From Cristatella mucedo (Eukaryota > Bryozoa > Phylactolaemata > Cristatellidae), in contig WPIO01000042.1 in assembly GCA_009760855.2 (NCBI GenBank), positions 3,040,001 to 3,057,500 of the forward strand: a stretch of DNA of 17,500 nucleotides. The letters are read 5' to 3'. Below the pieces are notes generated by a model. That model saw only the letters and a list, made by a program, of their open reading frames with translations. It made no database searches and was not told the DNA's origin. This document shows positions 1-8,035 of this stretch, piece after piece. The translations under genes were made by a program, and so were the position numbers. Within the stretch, counting starts at the first letter, position 1; every line of letters begins with the position of its first letter.

Positions 1-525
1 TACGCGAAAGAGCGCGGAGCCGACGCCCACGGCTCGAGCGAGCCCAGGGCGCGACATTTCAGTCTAGCGATACGCCGCCCAGCCGCTCGCGCACGCGCCC
101 ATATCGACAGGCAAGCCTGCTCTGTCGTTTAGCCGACGGAGGAATTCGCGCGGCGAGCGATCCAAGCGGCGGGGGATCGATAGCGTCGGGCGGCGGCGGC
201 GGCGGCCATATCGGACGCGTCGAATTGAGCGCGCAGTCGCGCTGCACGCGCTCGGGGGCGTGTCGGTGGCGCCCCTATCGCATACCGTGGGGTGCAGCGA
301 ATTACGGCAATCCGCTCTAATGAAGCGAAAATCGATCTGAAATTGGCATGGCGAAGCTCGAGTTTCGAGTGGGTATTGTAGTGCATCGCTGTGTAATTGA
401 TGTGCACACGATGTTTCATGCCGCTGCACTTTTGCGCTCTCGCGAAAATGTGCTGCGAAGGCTCGGCCGCAATCCGCCGCAGACTACTTCGCAAAGCCGC
501 AACTGGGATTGCATATAGCACTCAG
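1..525. other. CpG-rich stretch without a recognised gene
   Basis: This stretch is GC- and CpG-rich and has overlapping open frames on the minus strand (up to 130 codons). Overlapping frames like these are expected by chance in GC-rich DNA, and the translations are arginine- and alanine-rich with no domain I recognise. It contains a short CGG microsatellite. It could hold part of a promoter or a 5' exon, but nothing here proves that. Confidence 0.5.
188..206. repeat. (CGG)n microsatellite
   Basis: About six uninterrupted CGG units lie within the CpG-rich opening stretch. Confidence 0.8.
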
Positions 526-831
526 TTATGTAATGTAATGTAATTTTATGTAATGTAATGTATCTCGGTCAGTAACTCCACAAAGTCATAAAGACCATGT
601 GGGTGTTACGCAGGAGAGTTTTGTATAGCGCACTCACAGCCTGAGCGGCTTTCGGTACCCATTCGGTAGCCAACAGACTTCGTCTCACGCAACAAAGAGA
701 AAGTGGGAAGCATAGCAGAGTCAGGAGAGCAGCTGAGATAGTAAGTAGCATGGAAGTAGCAGCTCAGGACCGCTGAAAAAGATGAGCCATAGTCGGCAGT
801 TGGAGAGTAGATGTCGTTGCGTAAGAAAGTT
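526..831 (-). mobile_element. 5'-truncated family-2 CR1/L2 LINE 3' end
   Basis: Read on the minus strand, this is the 3' end of the same LINE found at 11236-11444 and 11785-12515. It begins at residues FLRND, continues through SPTADYG, RETKSVGYRM and CAIQNSPA, and then stops (605 side). About 40 bases of untranslated sequence follow, then a (TTACA)n tail, which reads as TAATG repeats on the plus strand at 526-561. The frame is open over the whole piece although everything upstream of FLRND is missing. Severe 5' truncation with an intact 3' tail is the usual result of target-primed reverse transcription. The microsatellite tail has one interruption, suggesting some age or slippage. Confidence 0.85.
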
Positions 832-1361
832 ATCGTTGTAGTGCACCTACTAAATCTCACACCAACTCGGCTGCGCTCGTTCTCATCCAATTGACTGCTT
901 CGGCCTGGCAACCAATTGTAGTGGATTGCAAAAGAACACCACACGTACTAGCGCAAGAGTGTGCGGCTACACTTAAACGACACCTTATTTATTGCAATAT
1001 GCCATCGAAGTTAGAGCGTCGTTTTGCCGTTTCTAGTAAATTTTTTTCGGCGGATTCGATTAAATTACGGTGGATTGCGGTCCTGGCTGACGACTTTGCA
1101 GCCACGTTTGCGTGTGAACACGCAAGCGCAACGGCGTACAATTTTGTGAGGGACACTATAGCGAGTGTGTACTGCAATAGCGATTCGTAATTCGAGGTCC
1201 GCGCCACAGACTTTCGATAGACTAAATTTCGCTAAAAGCAGACTGGATTATTGAGGATTGGGGTAACTCGTTGATCCCTTATAGTATGAGCAAAGTGTAA
1301 AAAGAGTTTGTCAGCTGATTCAACAACCGCATTTACATAATGGCAGGAGAGCTCTTTTACC
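832..1361. other. Unassigned stretch
   Basis: No recognised gene. A plus-strand open frame of 99 codons (891-1190) and an overlapping minus-strand frame show no domain or motif that I know, and they shadow each other. I see no repeat family here. Confidence 0.4.
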
Positions 1362-1531
1362 GCTCCAGTTTGGCCAAGGGGTTAAGGTGCGGTGCGCGAA
1401 TTTCAATGACCATGGTCAAGGTGAATGCATTTGATGACCAAGGTCAAGGGCTCGAGCCCTGCGGCTTATGCGAAGCGCGTGGATAGGAGATTACGTTCTC
1501 TTAGGGTGCTATGCAAATGAATAATAAATTA
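1362..1531 (+). mobile_element. tRNA-derived SINE with LINE-type 3' tail (SINE copy 1)
   Basis: A Pol III A-box-like segment at 1371-1390 (TGGCCAAGGGGTTAAGGTGC) is followed by a B-box-like segment at 1448-1461 (GGGCTCGAGCCCTG). A tRNA-unrelated 3' region then carries the hairpin AGGAGATTACGTTCTCT, the motif GGGTGCTATGCAAATG and an A/T-rich end (AATAATAAATT). The same head and tail occur at 5485-5640. The tail matches the 3' end of the family-1 LINEs in this window. The A-to-B spacing is longer than in a tRNA because of an internal 28-bp duplication. It is non-coding and would have been transcribed by Pol III and mobilised by a LINE. Confidence 0.8.
1405..1449 (+). repeat. 28-bp internal duplication in SINE copy 1
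   Basis: A 16-bp segment (ATGACCATGGTCAAGG) at 1406-1421 recurs at 1434-1449 with one mismatch. The offset is 28 bp and lies between the A and B boxes. Confidence 0.8.
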
Positions 1532-1543
1532 TTCTTTTGTTTC

Positions 1544-1551
1544 TTTTTTTT
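1544..1551 (+). terminator. T-run, possible Pol III terminator
   Basis: Eight consecutive Ts lie about 15 bases past the end of SINE copy 1, with TTTT also at 1534-1537. Pol III stops at T-runs, so these could end transcripts of the SINE. A chance T-rich flank is equally possible. Confidence 0.3.
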
Positions 1552-2782
1552 AATCCAACTCTCATACACGCAGGGGGGCACGACAAAGCTGTCTGCTACT
1601 GACTCGAACCCGCGAAAAGCTGTCGCAAAGCTCGAGCAGTCCGAGCTACAGTCAGGCTAAGTAAGATGCGCGCGCCGAGCCGCAACCGCTTGCTGCTGAC
1701 GTATTTCCGGTGCCTGGCTCCGGTCGGTCAAGGCCCTTGAGGCAGCGTCGACGCGCGCGAGCAGTTCCTGCCATCGCGTGGCTGGCAGAGCCGATCAGCC
1801 GGATGTGCGCCTCGGTTGAAGACGCTTGTTCCGGCGAGATGCGGCGGCCAAAGCGTTCGCGTCGAGCTTCGTCCAGCGACAGCAGAGTGAAAGCCTTTCG
1901 GAGCGTCCGAGTCGCGCGCCGCCGACCTTGGGGTTGCGCAATCCGCGCCTCGCTTTCGCGGAGCGCGAGCTCCTTTCTTCCGGCCTTCGTCTCGATAGCT
2001 GATTGGCGCACGGGCGCGTCTACCCCCCTTACGCCCTCCATTCTAAATGCGGCGGAAGTGTTACGCTTGCATTTTGGAGGGCGCAAGCGTGCAACGCCGC
2101 GAGTGTCCTAATGGCAAATGGTGCAAACTACCAGAAACGTCTTTGTCGCGAGCCCGCCAGTGTAGTAATTGCAGCGAGCGTAATATTAACCACGGAAGAA
2201 CTTGTGCGGTGCACAGTGCAGCGAGTAGATTACTTAATTATTGTATTAGATTGCGTAATTATTATTGCAACGTAGATGATGAAGCGATAACCGACGCTAC
2301 ACTTATTGTAACGAATGCACGACATAAAGCAACCACGCGCGGTAATTATGTTGGCTCCGGTACGGTTTTTTTTAAATTCATTGAAGCGCTTCCGGGACCC
2401 GTCATGCGGACGCTAACAGCACACTTCACGCTCGTCTAAGACAAACAATAGCTGTCGAATAGCATTGCAAGCGCCAAGTAAAATGCCTGCTTAAACCTGC
2501 CGAGCTCGCGCGTGCAACGCTCTCTCAGCTACCGCTCAGGCGTTTTCCCTAAGCTACAAAAAGAGTTAGCGCTCCGAGAAACTGCTCAGCGCCGAATTCG
2601 TGCGGCAATTCAGGCGGTTCAAAAACAGAAGCGAATCAGTGTGTCATCGAGTGCTACTGGCTATATAGCTTGTGGGAAATTTGGAACTTTCCCTTCGGAG
2701 GCTCGCGAAAGATTATCGCATGTCCGTCAATGCCTGTCGTCACCTTGGATAGCTCTTCCTTACTACAATTACTAATCAACTG
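1552..2782. other. GC-rich unassigned stretch with overlapping short frames
   Basis: Opposed open frames cover 1652-2086 (minus, 144 codons) and 1710-2111 (plus, 133 codons). Plus-strand frames follow at 2047-2439 (130 codons, cysteine-rich in its first half) and 2512-2775 (87 codons). None shows a domain, signal peptide or repeat that I recognise. Frames on opposite strands of the same GC-rich DNA argue against confident calls. Coding exons are not excluded, but I see no convincing splice-site pairing. Confidence 0.35.
2049..2100. repeat. Imperfect hairpin
   Basis: The inner stem ACGCTTGC (2063-2070) pairs perfectly with GCAAGCGT (2083-2090). An outer stem GCGGCG (2049-2054) pairs with CGCCGC (2095-2100), and GTT/AAC pairing lies between them with small bulges. 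Its function is unknown. Confidence 0.6.
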
Positions 2783-2880
2783 TTATAATAATAATTATGA
2801 TAATAATAATAATAATGATAATGCATTTGCATAACGCCCTAAGAGAACTGAATCTCTTTCTTGGCACTTTACAGATGCTG
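2783..2880 (-). mobile_element. Isolated family-1-type 3' tail
   Basis: On the minus strand this reads CTGTAAAGTGCC, a hairpin region with AGAGATTCAGTTCTCT, GGGCGTTATGCAAATG, and then a long (ATT)n-type tail. That is the 3' end shared by the family-1 LINEs and the SINEs. No ORF2 or tRNA-like sequence precedes it within what I can recognise. It is therefore either a very strongly 5'-truncated LINE or a SINE that has lost its head. Confidence 0.75.
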
Positions 2881-2897
2881 TATAGAAAGTGTTGGGG

Positions 2898-2953
2898 CCG
2901 CTGTTCAGCGCTAACGTACTACGTCGGCGGAAGTCGACGTAAAAGAACAGCGG
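2898..2953. repeat. Nested inverted repeat
   Basis: CCGCTGTTC (2898-2906) pairs perfectly with GAACAGCGG (2945-2953), and inside them ACGTCG (2921-2926) pairs with CGACGT (2935-2940). It lies just beyond the isolated tail at 2783-2880. It may be a foldback remnant or chance. Confidence 0.5.
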
Positions 2954-3339
2954 ACCCAAATATGAGCTCTTTGAGATTCTCGGGGCTAGGATCGGCCATG
3001 ACGGTCACGAGCTATCTCGTGGCTTCATAGTACGTCATAGTACGTCAGTATACTGTCTGCCGTATTGTCGACTCGACCTTTTGCTGTGCGCGACTGCTCT
3101 CACAAACACAACAGAAAGCTTTACCTAATGAATTGTGGTAACATCTGAAAGCAGCTGCTGCACATTACACCATGCTGCTAGACATTCTAGGCTTTACGTC
3201 AGTCTGGGGTTACGGCTGGACATTGGGCAAATAAATATTTATCTGTGGGTCAGCTTGCTGCTTTATAATTGGTCGGCGGCCCTTAGTGCTTCAGCTCATG
3301 CTGAATACTACTACTTACACTAAAAGACAGCCGTGACCA
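2954..3339. other. Unassigned stretch
   Basis: No recognised gene or repeat family. A short direct repeat CATAGTACGT occurs twice near 3028-3046. A 62-codon plus-strand frame at 3135-3323 has no recognisable feature. Confidence 0.4.
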
Positions 3340-3535
3340 AGGTAAAATAAATAACTAAATCCGAGCTGATGAAACAGCCTCTTTTTTATAGCGACAGAAG
3401 AGCCTTTGTGGCTATCACCACCGCTTGCAGTGGCGATAAAGAATCGCCCACCGCAGGAATCGAACCCGCGACCTCGGGACCGAGGACGTGAAAGCGACCG
3501 CCTTACCTAGTGTGCCATCACGGCTCAGGCAGCAG
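3340..3535 (-). mobile_element. tRNA-like SINE of a second type
   Basis: On the minus strand, an A-box-like segment TGGCACACTAGGTAAGGCGG (3498-3517) is followed by a perfect B box GGTTCGATTCC (3456-3466). The T-arm forms five pairs: GCGGG with CCTGC, including one G-T pair. The presumed acceptor ends GCCGTGA and GGTGGGC do not pair beyond the first three bases, so it is not a working tRNA. A tRNA-unrelated body of about 100 bases follows and ends in an A/T-rich TTATTTATTTTA segment. Unlike the other SINEs here, it lacks the LINE-type hairpin tail, so it is probably a different family. Its exact ends are uncertain. Confidence 0.7.
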
Positions 3536-3726
3536 TTCAAGAATGCGTCATTTTCAAGCACTTGCTAACATTGCAGAGTACTACTCACTATAGCCGACTG
3601 CCTGAGCCCGGGGAGGGGTGGATGAGAGCCTGGAGCATTCTGGATTTCCGCCGCACTTTACTTACCGTGCATGTGCAATGGTTGATTCCTGTAGATGAGC
3701 AGTTATGATTCGTTCCCGGGACAAAG

Positions 3727-3791
3727 CGGTGCGAAGAAAGAGGTTCAATTCTCTTATTGCGCAATAAAAATTTATAATAATAATAATAATA
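3727..3791 (+). mobile_element. Diverged family-1-type 3' tail
   Basis: A sequence GCGGTGCGAAGAAAGAGG, then TTCAATTCTCT, a degenerate GCGCAATAAAAATT and a (TAA)n run at 3773-3791 follows the order of the family-1 LINE and SINE tail. The region just upstream (3590-3726) has no clear A or B box or RT similarity, so the class of element is unresolved. Confidence 0.55.
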
Positions 3792-4762
3792 GTGTGCAGA
3801 GTTGGCATACTCGATCCTGCACCTAGCGGTATCGACTATTAGCTCGACTTGCAGTACAACTACCCCTGATGGTGCGGATCTGAGCTGTGGATATACAGTG
3901 CTAATAGAATAGAAGGAGAACAACCGTTGTATGACTAGGTAGGTATATGAAAAAGCCATTGTATTTCAAAAAGTGTCGAGACTTACATTAAAAACACGTT
4001 TCGAGATCTGCTTTGGGTTCAGAGCCGCTGCCATCACTATGCTGGACTGAAAGAAGAAGAAGATCCTCAAGGCCACCGATTAGTCGCTATTTGCCCCTCC
4101 CGAAATCTGAGCCCCTAAATGTGCTTAGAGGCGTCACAGGCCACGTGATGCCTTCCGATGCCTGAAGGGGCGTTTATGCGGTCGGTTTTCCGTCTGTCGA
4201 GCTGGCAGCTGGAAGTCCGCGTTCACACGATCGGCTTGGCCGTACTCTCTCCGGCCAGTTTTCCCGTCAGTCATCCGCCAAGCGGTACTCGCAGGGCAGC
4301 ATTGTGAGATGGCTGTAATTGGGGTGCTAGGGTAGAAAATGTGGCGAGAATGCGTTCAAGCAGCTCCGCTCGATTGCCTGGTAGCCGCTGTTGCGTGAGT
4401 TCTTTATGAAGAGCCCCGCCCCTTCCCTGCACCCCCGAGGGAAGAAGCAGAGCAAAAAATCCAGGACAAGTCTGGACAAGTCTGGACAAGTCTGGAGCGA
4501 GGATATGACTGTTACATAGGGGCGAACAAGCGATGGCCGCCATGCCGAATACGATCGATTGCGGTCTCCACGACTCGGCTCTCCGTGCGAGCTGGTAAAG
4601 CAGCAGCCGGTGCGACCCCGACGTCCGGGGCGAGGGGCCCATGCACGCATTTTGCACGAGCCAGCGAGGAAGGATGCGAGCCGAGGAGACTCAGTCTGTG
4701 TGGGGCTGTCTGCCGTCGGTGAAGCAGCAGCGCGTGGAGATCGTGCTTTAAACGCATAGTGC
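3792..4762. other. Unassigned stretch
   Basis: No recognised gene. Overlapping minus-strand frames of 89 to 128 codons between 4271 and 4781 are GC-driven shadows without domains. The stretch contains a small tandem repeat at 4464-4496. Confidence 0.4.
4464..4496. repeat. 10-bp tandem repeat
   Basis: GGACAAGTCT occurs three times head to tail, followed by a partial unit GGA. Confidence 0.9.
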
Positions 4763-5478
4763 TAATTAATAATAATTGCAATACATTTGCATAAAAACCC
4801 TCAAAGAACTTAATTTATAAGTCTTGTATAGATTCGGTACTGGAATTACGATCGGATGGTTAGTGGTAAAATGCACTGCGTCAGCAACGATAAGTATACA
4901 AACGACAAACCACGAGGACCCAACAAATTCTGTGATAAACAGATGCATTTGTAGCTTCTTTTTAAATGTCGTCAAGTCAGGGAATGTCGTGAAGTCAGTC
5001 GAAAGTTGGTTTCAAGCTTTGGGGTCGTGCGAAGTAAAGGTAGGGTCTCCAAAAGATTTGATTTTGTTTTGAGTCATAGCTAGGCGATTTGAGTCAGAAA
5101 AAAACGGGTATTGCGATATGTAAGTTGGTTTTGGAGTAGCTGTAATAAGTAGGCTGCAGCTAGAGAATGAGTGGACATAAACGTGAGTGAAAATGAAAAA
5201 TGACCTTGAAGTCGATTGCTGCCTGATTGGTAGCCAATGCAGGTCGGCAAGAAGTGGTGTGAAGTGGCAACTGCGATGCTCACGACAGACAAGCATAACT
5301 GCAGAGTTTTGCACCAGCTGTCAGCGTCTGACAGCACAGGCAGGTAGACCAGCAAGCAGTGAGTTACAGAAGTCGAGACGGGATATCGACAATGTATGGA
5401 CCCATTTGGCTCTAGTATCCCGTCTAAGCAGGCCCAAATTTTCGCAATGTTACGTTGCTGAAAGTTGGCAGACTATAT
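4763..5478 (-). pseudogene. 5'-truncated family-1 LINE, C-terminal ORF2 and 3' UTR
   Basis: On the minus strand this copy matches the post-RT part of ORF2, the 3' UTR and the tail of the family-1 elements at 9704-12773 and 14787-15831. Recognisable fragments include LLADLHWLPIRQQS, a conserved segment of the C-terminal region of CR1/L2 proteins. These are followed by a diverged 3' UTR that lines up with the 14890-15070 copy, then the hairpin and tail motif and A/T repeats (4763-4778). Frames are broken into pieces by shifts and stops. The endonuclease and RT catalytic domains are absent, the usual result of incomplete reverse transcription. Its 5' break at about 5478 lies next to SINE copy 2. 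Confidence 0.85.
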
Positions 5479-5484
5479 AAAAAA

Positions 5485-5640
5485 TATATAAAATTCATTT
5501 GTATAGCGCCCCAAGAGAACTTAATCTCTATTCAAGCGCTTTACATATGCCTCGGGGCTCGAGCCCACGACTTCAGTCAGACCTTGGTCGGGGCGAGCAC
5601 CTTAACCGCTAGACCAAACCAGCAGGTGCTGGAGCCATGC
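5485..5640 (-). mobile_element. tRNA-derived SINE with LINE-type 3' tail (SINE copy 2)
   Basis: On the minus strand an A-box-like segment TGGTCTAGCGGTTAAGGTGC (5597-5616) is followed by a B-box-like GGGCTCGAGCCC (5555-5566), then TGTAAAGCGC, the hairpin AGAGATTAAGTTCTCT and GGGGCGCTATACAAATG, ending in an A/T-rich stretch. The outer stem TGTAAAGCGC pairs with GCGCTATACA at nine of ten positions. Head and tail match SINE copy 1, without that copy's internal duplication. It sits directly at the truncated 5' end of the family-1 LINE at 4763-5478. Confidence 0.85.
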
Positions 5641-5645
5641 AGCAT

Positions 5646-5707
5646 ACGTAAAGTGCCTGAACAGAGATTAAGCTCACTTGGATGCTACATATATATATAT
5701 ATATATA
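5646..5707 (+). mobile_element. Family-1-type 3' tail on the plus strand with (TA)n end
   Basis: GTAAAGTGCC, a degenerate AGAGATTAAGCTCACTT and GATGCTACATATATAT follow the order of the LINE/SINE 3' tail, here on the strand opposite to the neighbouring SINE copy 2. The end has become a (TA)n run rather than (ATT)n. Confidence 0.65.
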
Positions 5708-5742
5708 TTTATTTATTTATTTTATTTTATTTTTTTTATATA
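5688..5742. repeat. (TA)n plus T-rich low complexity
   Basis: About ten TA units run into TTTA and TTTTA repeats and a T-run. This is probably an expanded 3' tail of the preceding element. Confidence 0.8.
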
Positions 5743-7380
5743 TGCGAAGTTCGTTTCGACGGATACCCCTTCGCTCGCTTAGGCCGGAAACACGGGTTGA
5801 TAGGCTGTCGCGGACGTCACGGATAGACAGTCACGGTACATTATAATTCCATTTTCTCCGGTCAGTGCTGTCACCTCTGCCTCTTCGCTAACCCACGCGG
5901 CTGGGTTCTGCCAATGCAAGCATCCGCAAGTAGTTATTAACCAATACTGATTTTTTGTTGGCTGTCAGTCAGCGTTGCCGACGGCCTGACAAATGAATCG
6001 GCATAAGCAGTGCTGAAACGACGGCGTGCTAAATCGTCCAGATTATGACTGATATAGATTATTCACTGTTCCGAGTTATAACCCCTAGGAACCGATTATG
6101 TTACGATCTATGGCCAAGGTCGCATTAAGGTAGAAGCGTTGCTAATTGGCTACGAGCTGTGCTTCCGGAGTGCTGGCCTTGCCATTTGAGCTGATTTGAG
6201 CCCTAGGTCGCGTAGGCGTTGGTGTACGTCAAAGCCGTTGCTGAATGCCTGTAGCCCTCCATCGCTGTTAAACAGGCGTCTCTTATGTTATGGCAATGGG
6301 CTCGTTGTGTTAAGGTATGGGTGCTTTTTGGAGCTGTTGTGTTACGCTACAGTCGGCATGCCTGCGTGCATTGGTGCTGCACCTGAAAGTCGCCCGCCGA
6401 GATACAAACTGCAAGCGTCACCGGTATTTGTCGCACGCTAGCCGAGACTATCGGCGCTAAGAGCGTTGCTTTTTTGACTTAGTTCTTGCCGAACGTGCAA
6501 GCCCCAACACCCGTTAGCACTTGTTTATAATAGAATGAAAAGCACAATATAAGGTGGGGCTTACGTGAATAAGGTGATATTGACGGCGACGGGCCGCTCT
6601 ACTGCTTGCAGCACGACACTGCCCATTGATCATCTACGGCGAATCTGCACTGCGGCGTTCCTACACAGGCTTTCAGAATCTGATGTCAAGAAAAAGATCG
6701 ATGAAGTATCAGCTTATCAGCTCGGCGCTATATATCGTTTGGCCGGGTCAGACGCTGACCGAGAACACGCTTAACTGGGACGACATTGGATTGGCAAATG
6801 GATCGAATGAACGTCAAGCTAAGCCGCTTGCGAGAGCGAATCTCATCATCATCACCAGCAGCGAGCTCCTCAGTGGCTCATCGCTCAACCGTGCGGACCA
6901 CCGATGCGGACGCCGCGAAATGCCACCGGCAACAGTGGCAACGCCGCTTTGCCTTAATAGATGCTGCGCCGCTGTGCGCGCCTCGCCGCCGCACAGGCGG
7001 CAGCGCACGCTCGCACGAGCGCGACGCGGCTTAGTATTAGTTCACTTCCTGTTCCCTAGCTGGACGCGTCCTGGTAAGCACAGACTTTACCGGCACACGC
7101 CTCAATACGCGCAGTCGCGCCGCAATCCACCGTCGTTTCTGTCGATGGTGAGCCCTTGTAAGCGCTTCTGCTTAGTCGTCAAGTCTTGGCCCACTGGGAT
7201 CGGTAACGTAGGCGACAAGACCTACTGAGAACCTATAGGGAATCGGCAGAAAATAAACCGCTTAAATGCGACTGAAGAAGCCTACGATTCAGTCGCGGGC
7301 TTAATCTGCAGCGCGTCAGTCGCGTACATTCGCTTCGGCCGGACGAGTTGAAGGTTGCGCCTCTTGGCGCCTTCAAAGTT
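5743..7380. other. Unassigned intergenic stretch
   Basis: No gene that I recognise. The longest open frame is 200 codons on the plus strand (6626-7228). Its second half is rich in arginine, proline and serine, lies over CpG-rich DNA and has a competing frame on the other strand. No domain, membrane segment or catalytic motif is visible. Smaller frames at 6196-6441 and 6565-6774 are equally anonymous. Confidence 0.4.
7268..7296. repeat. Short perfect inverted repeat
   Basis: GCGACTGAA (7268-7276) pairs perfectly with TTCAGTCGC (7288-7296) around an 11-base loop. No T-run follows and no function is apparent. Confidence 0.5.
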
Positions 7381-7382
7381 AT

Positions 7383-7452
7383 ACAATTATATGAATTTTA
7401 TTAATACAATATTTGTATTAATTAATTTTATTAATACAATTATATTCATTTT
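7383..7452. repeat. AT-rich island with direct and inverted repeats
   Basis: A perfect 10-bp palindrome (ATTAATACAA, loop TAT, TTGTATTAAT) lies at 7400-7422. The 17-bp segment AATTTTATTAATACAAT occurs at 7394-7410 and again at 7424-7440, and ACAATTATAT flanks both ends (7383-7392 and 7436-7445). The island is sharply AT-rich between GC-rich flanks, like a small foldback or MITE remnant. Confidence 0.65.
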
Positions 7453-7970
7453 AAAGCTCCCGCAATAGGAAGGGCCTAGTTGATATTGAGCTACGGCCCA
7501 GATCTCCGCGGCGCCTGCATAATTCTACCGTTTCCGTGCGACTAGAGGTCAGCAAAATAGTGACGCTGCGGCGTGCTACAGCAGCCACATAACGACTGCC
7601 GAAATATTATTCGCGGCTCCTGAATCGTAGCGATTGGGAGCCAGCGATGTCTCGCGACCCCCGGTTAGGCGGTCTAAAGACTACGTCATGCGACAGGCAG
7701 CAAGTTCAGTTCTAGGCCTTGAGCCGGGCGTGGGTTTCGCCCGCGGCCTCGCGCCGGTCGGAAGATTAGCCTTGCGCTCAGGCGAGAGTTGCTGCGTTGC
7801 CCTGCGAGCTGCTGCTGAATGATTGCAACCCTCCCTCCGTCGCTGCTCTATAGACGACTCGTCTAAGCGGCGGAAGTGGGCACAGCTACTGTGAAGGTGA
7901 AGGGTGCTCTGCATTGCTGCCGCGTTCCGCCGCTACAGACGTTGTACGTGCGCGTATTGGCGCTGAAGCT
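7453..7970. other. Unassigned stretch
   Basis: GC-rich, with opposed short frames (plus 7634-7822, minus 7681-7914) that cover the same DNA and lack recognisable domains. No repeat family was seen. Confidence 0.4.
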
Positions 7971-8035
7971 AATGCATTTAATATTACATTTGTGTAGCAC
8001 CGTCAGAGATCTTGCTGTCTTCCTCGGCACTTTGC
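7971..8035 (-). mobile_element. Isolated, diverged family-1-type 3' tail
   Basis: On the minus strand: GCAAAGTGCC, a purine-rich segment, GATCTCTGAC, GGTGCTACACAAATG and an A/T-rich end. Order and spacing match the other tails. The outer stem AGTGCC/GGTGCT is kept only by G-T pairs at two positions. No ORF2 or tRNA-like head is visible upstream on that strand. Confidence 0.6.

Noticed and set aside
1652-2111. Protein genes on both strands
   Set aside because: Two frames of similar length cover the same GC- and CpG-rich DNA in opposite directions. Neither has a recognisable domain, and chance frames are common in such composition.
3456-3517. A functional tRNA gene on the minus strand
   Set aside because: A- and B-box segments and the T-arm look good, but the acceptor ends do not pair beyond three bases and a long non-tRNA body follows. 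A SINE fits better.
4464-4496. CRISPR-like or other spaced repeat array
   Set aside because: Only three directly abutting 10-bp units with no spacers. No cas genes are present and the genome is eukaryotic.
6626-7228. 200-codon plus-strand gene
   Set aside because: The frame is Arg/Pro/Ser-rich with no domain or coding-like pattern, in a LINE- and SINE-rich eukaryotic region where genes would be split by introns. It is kept only as an unassigned frame.
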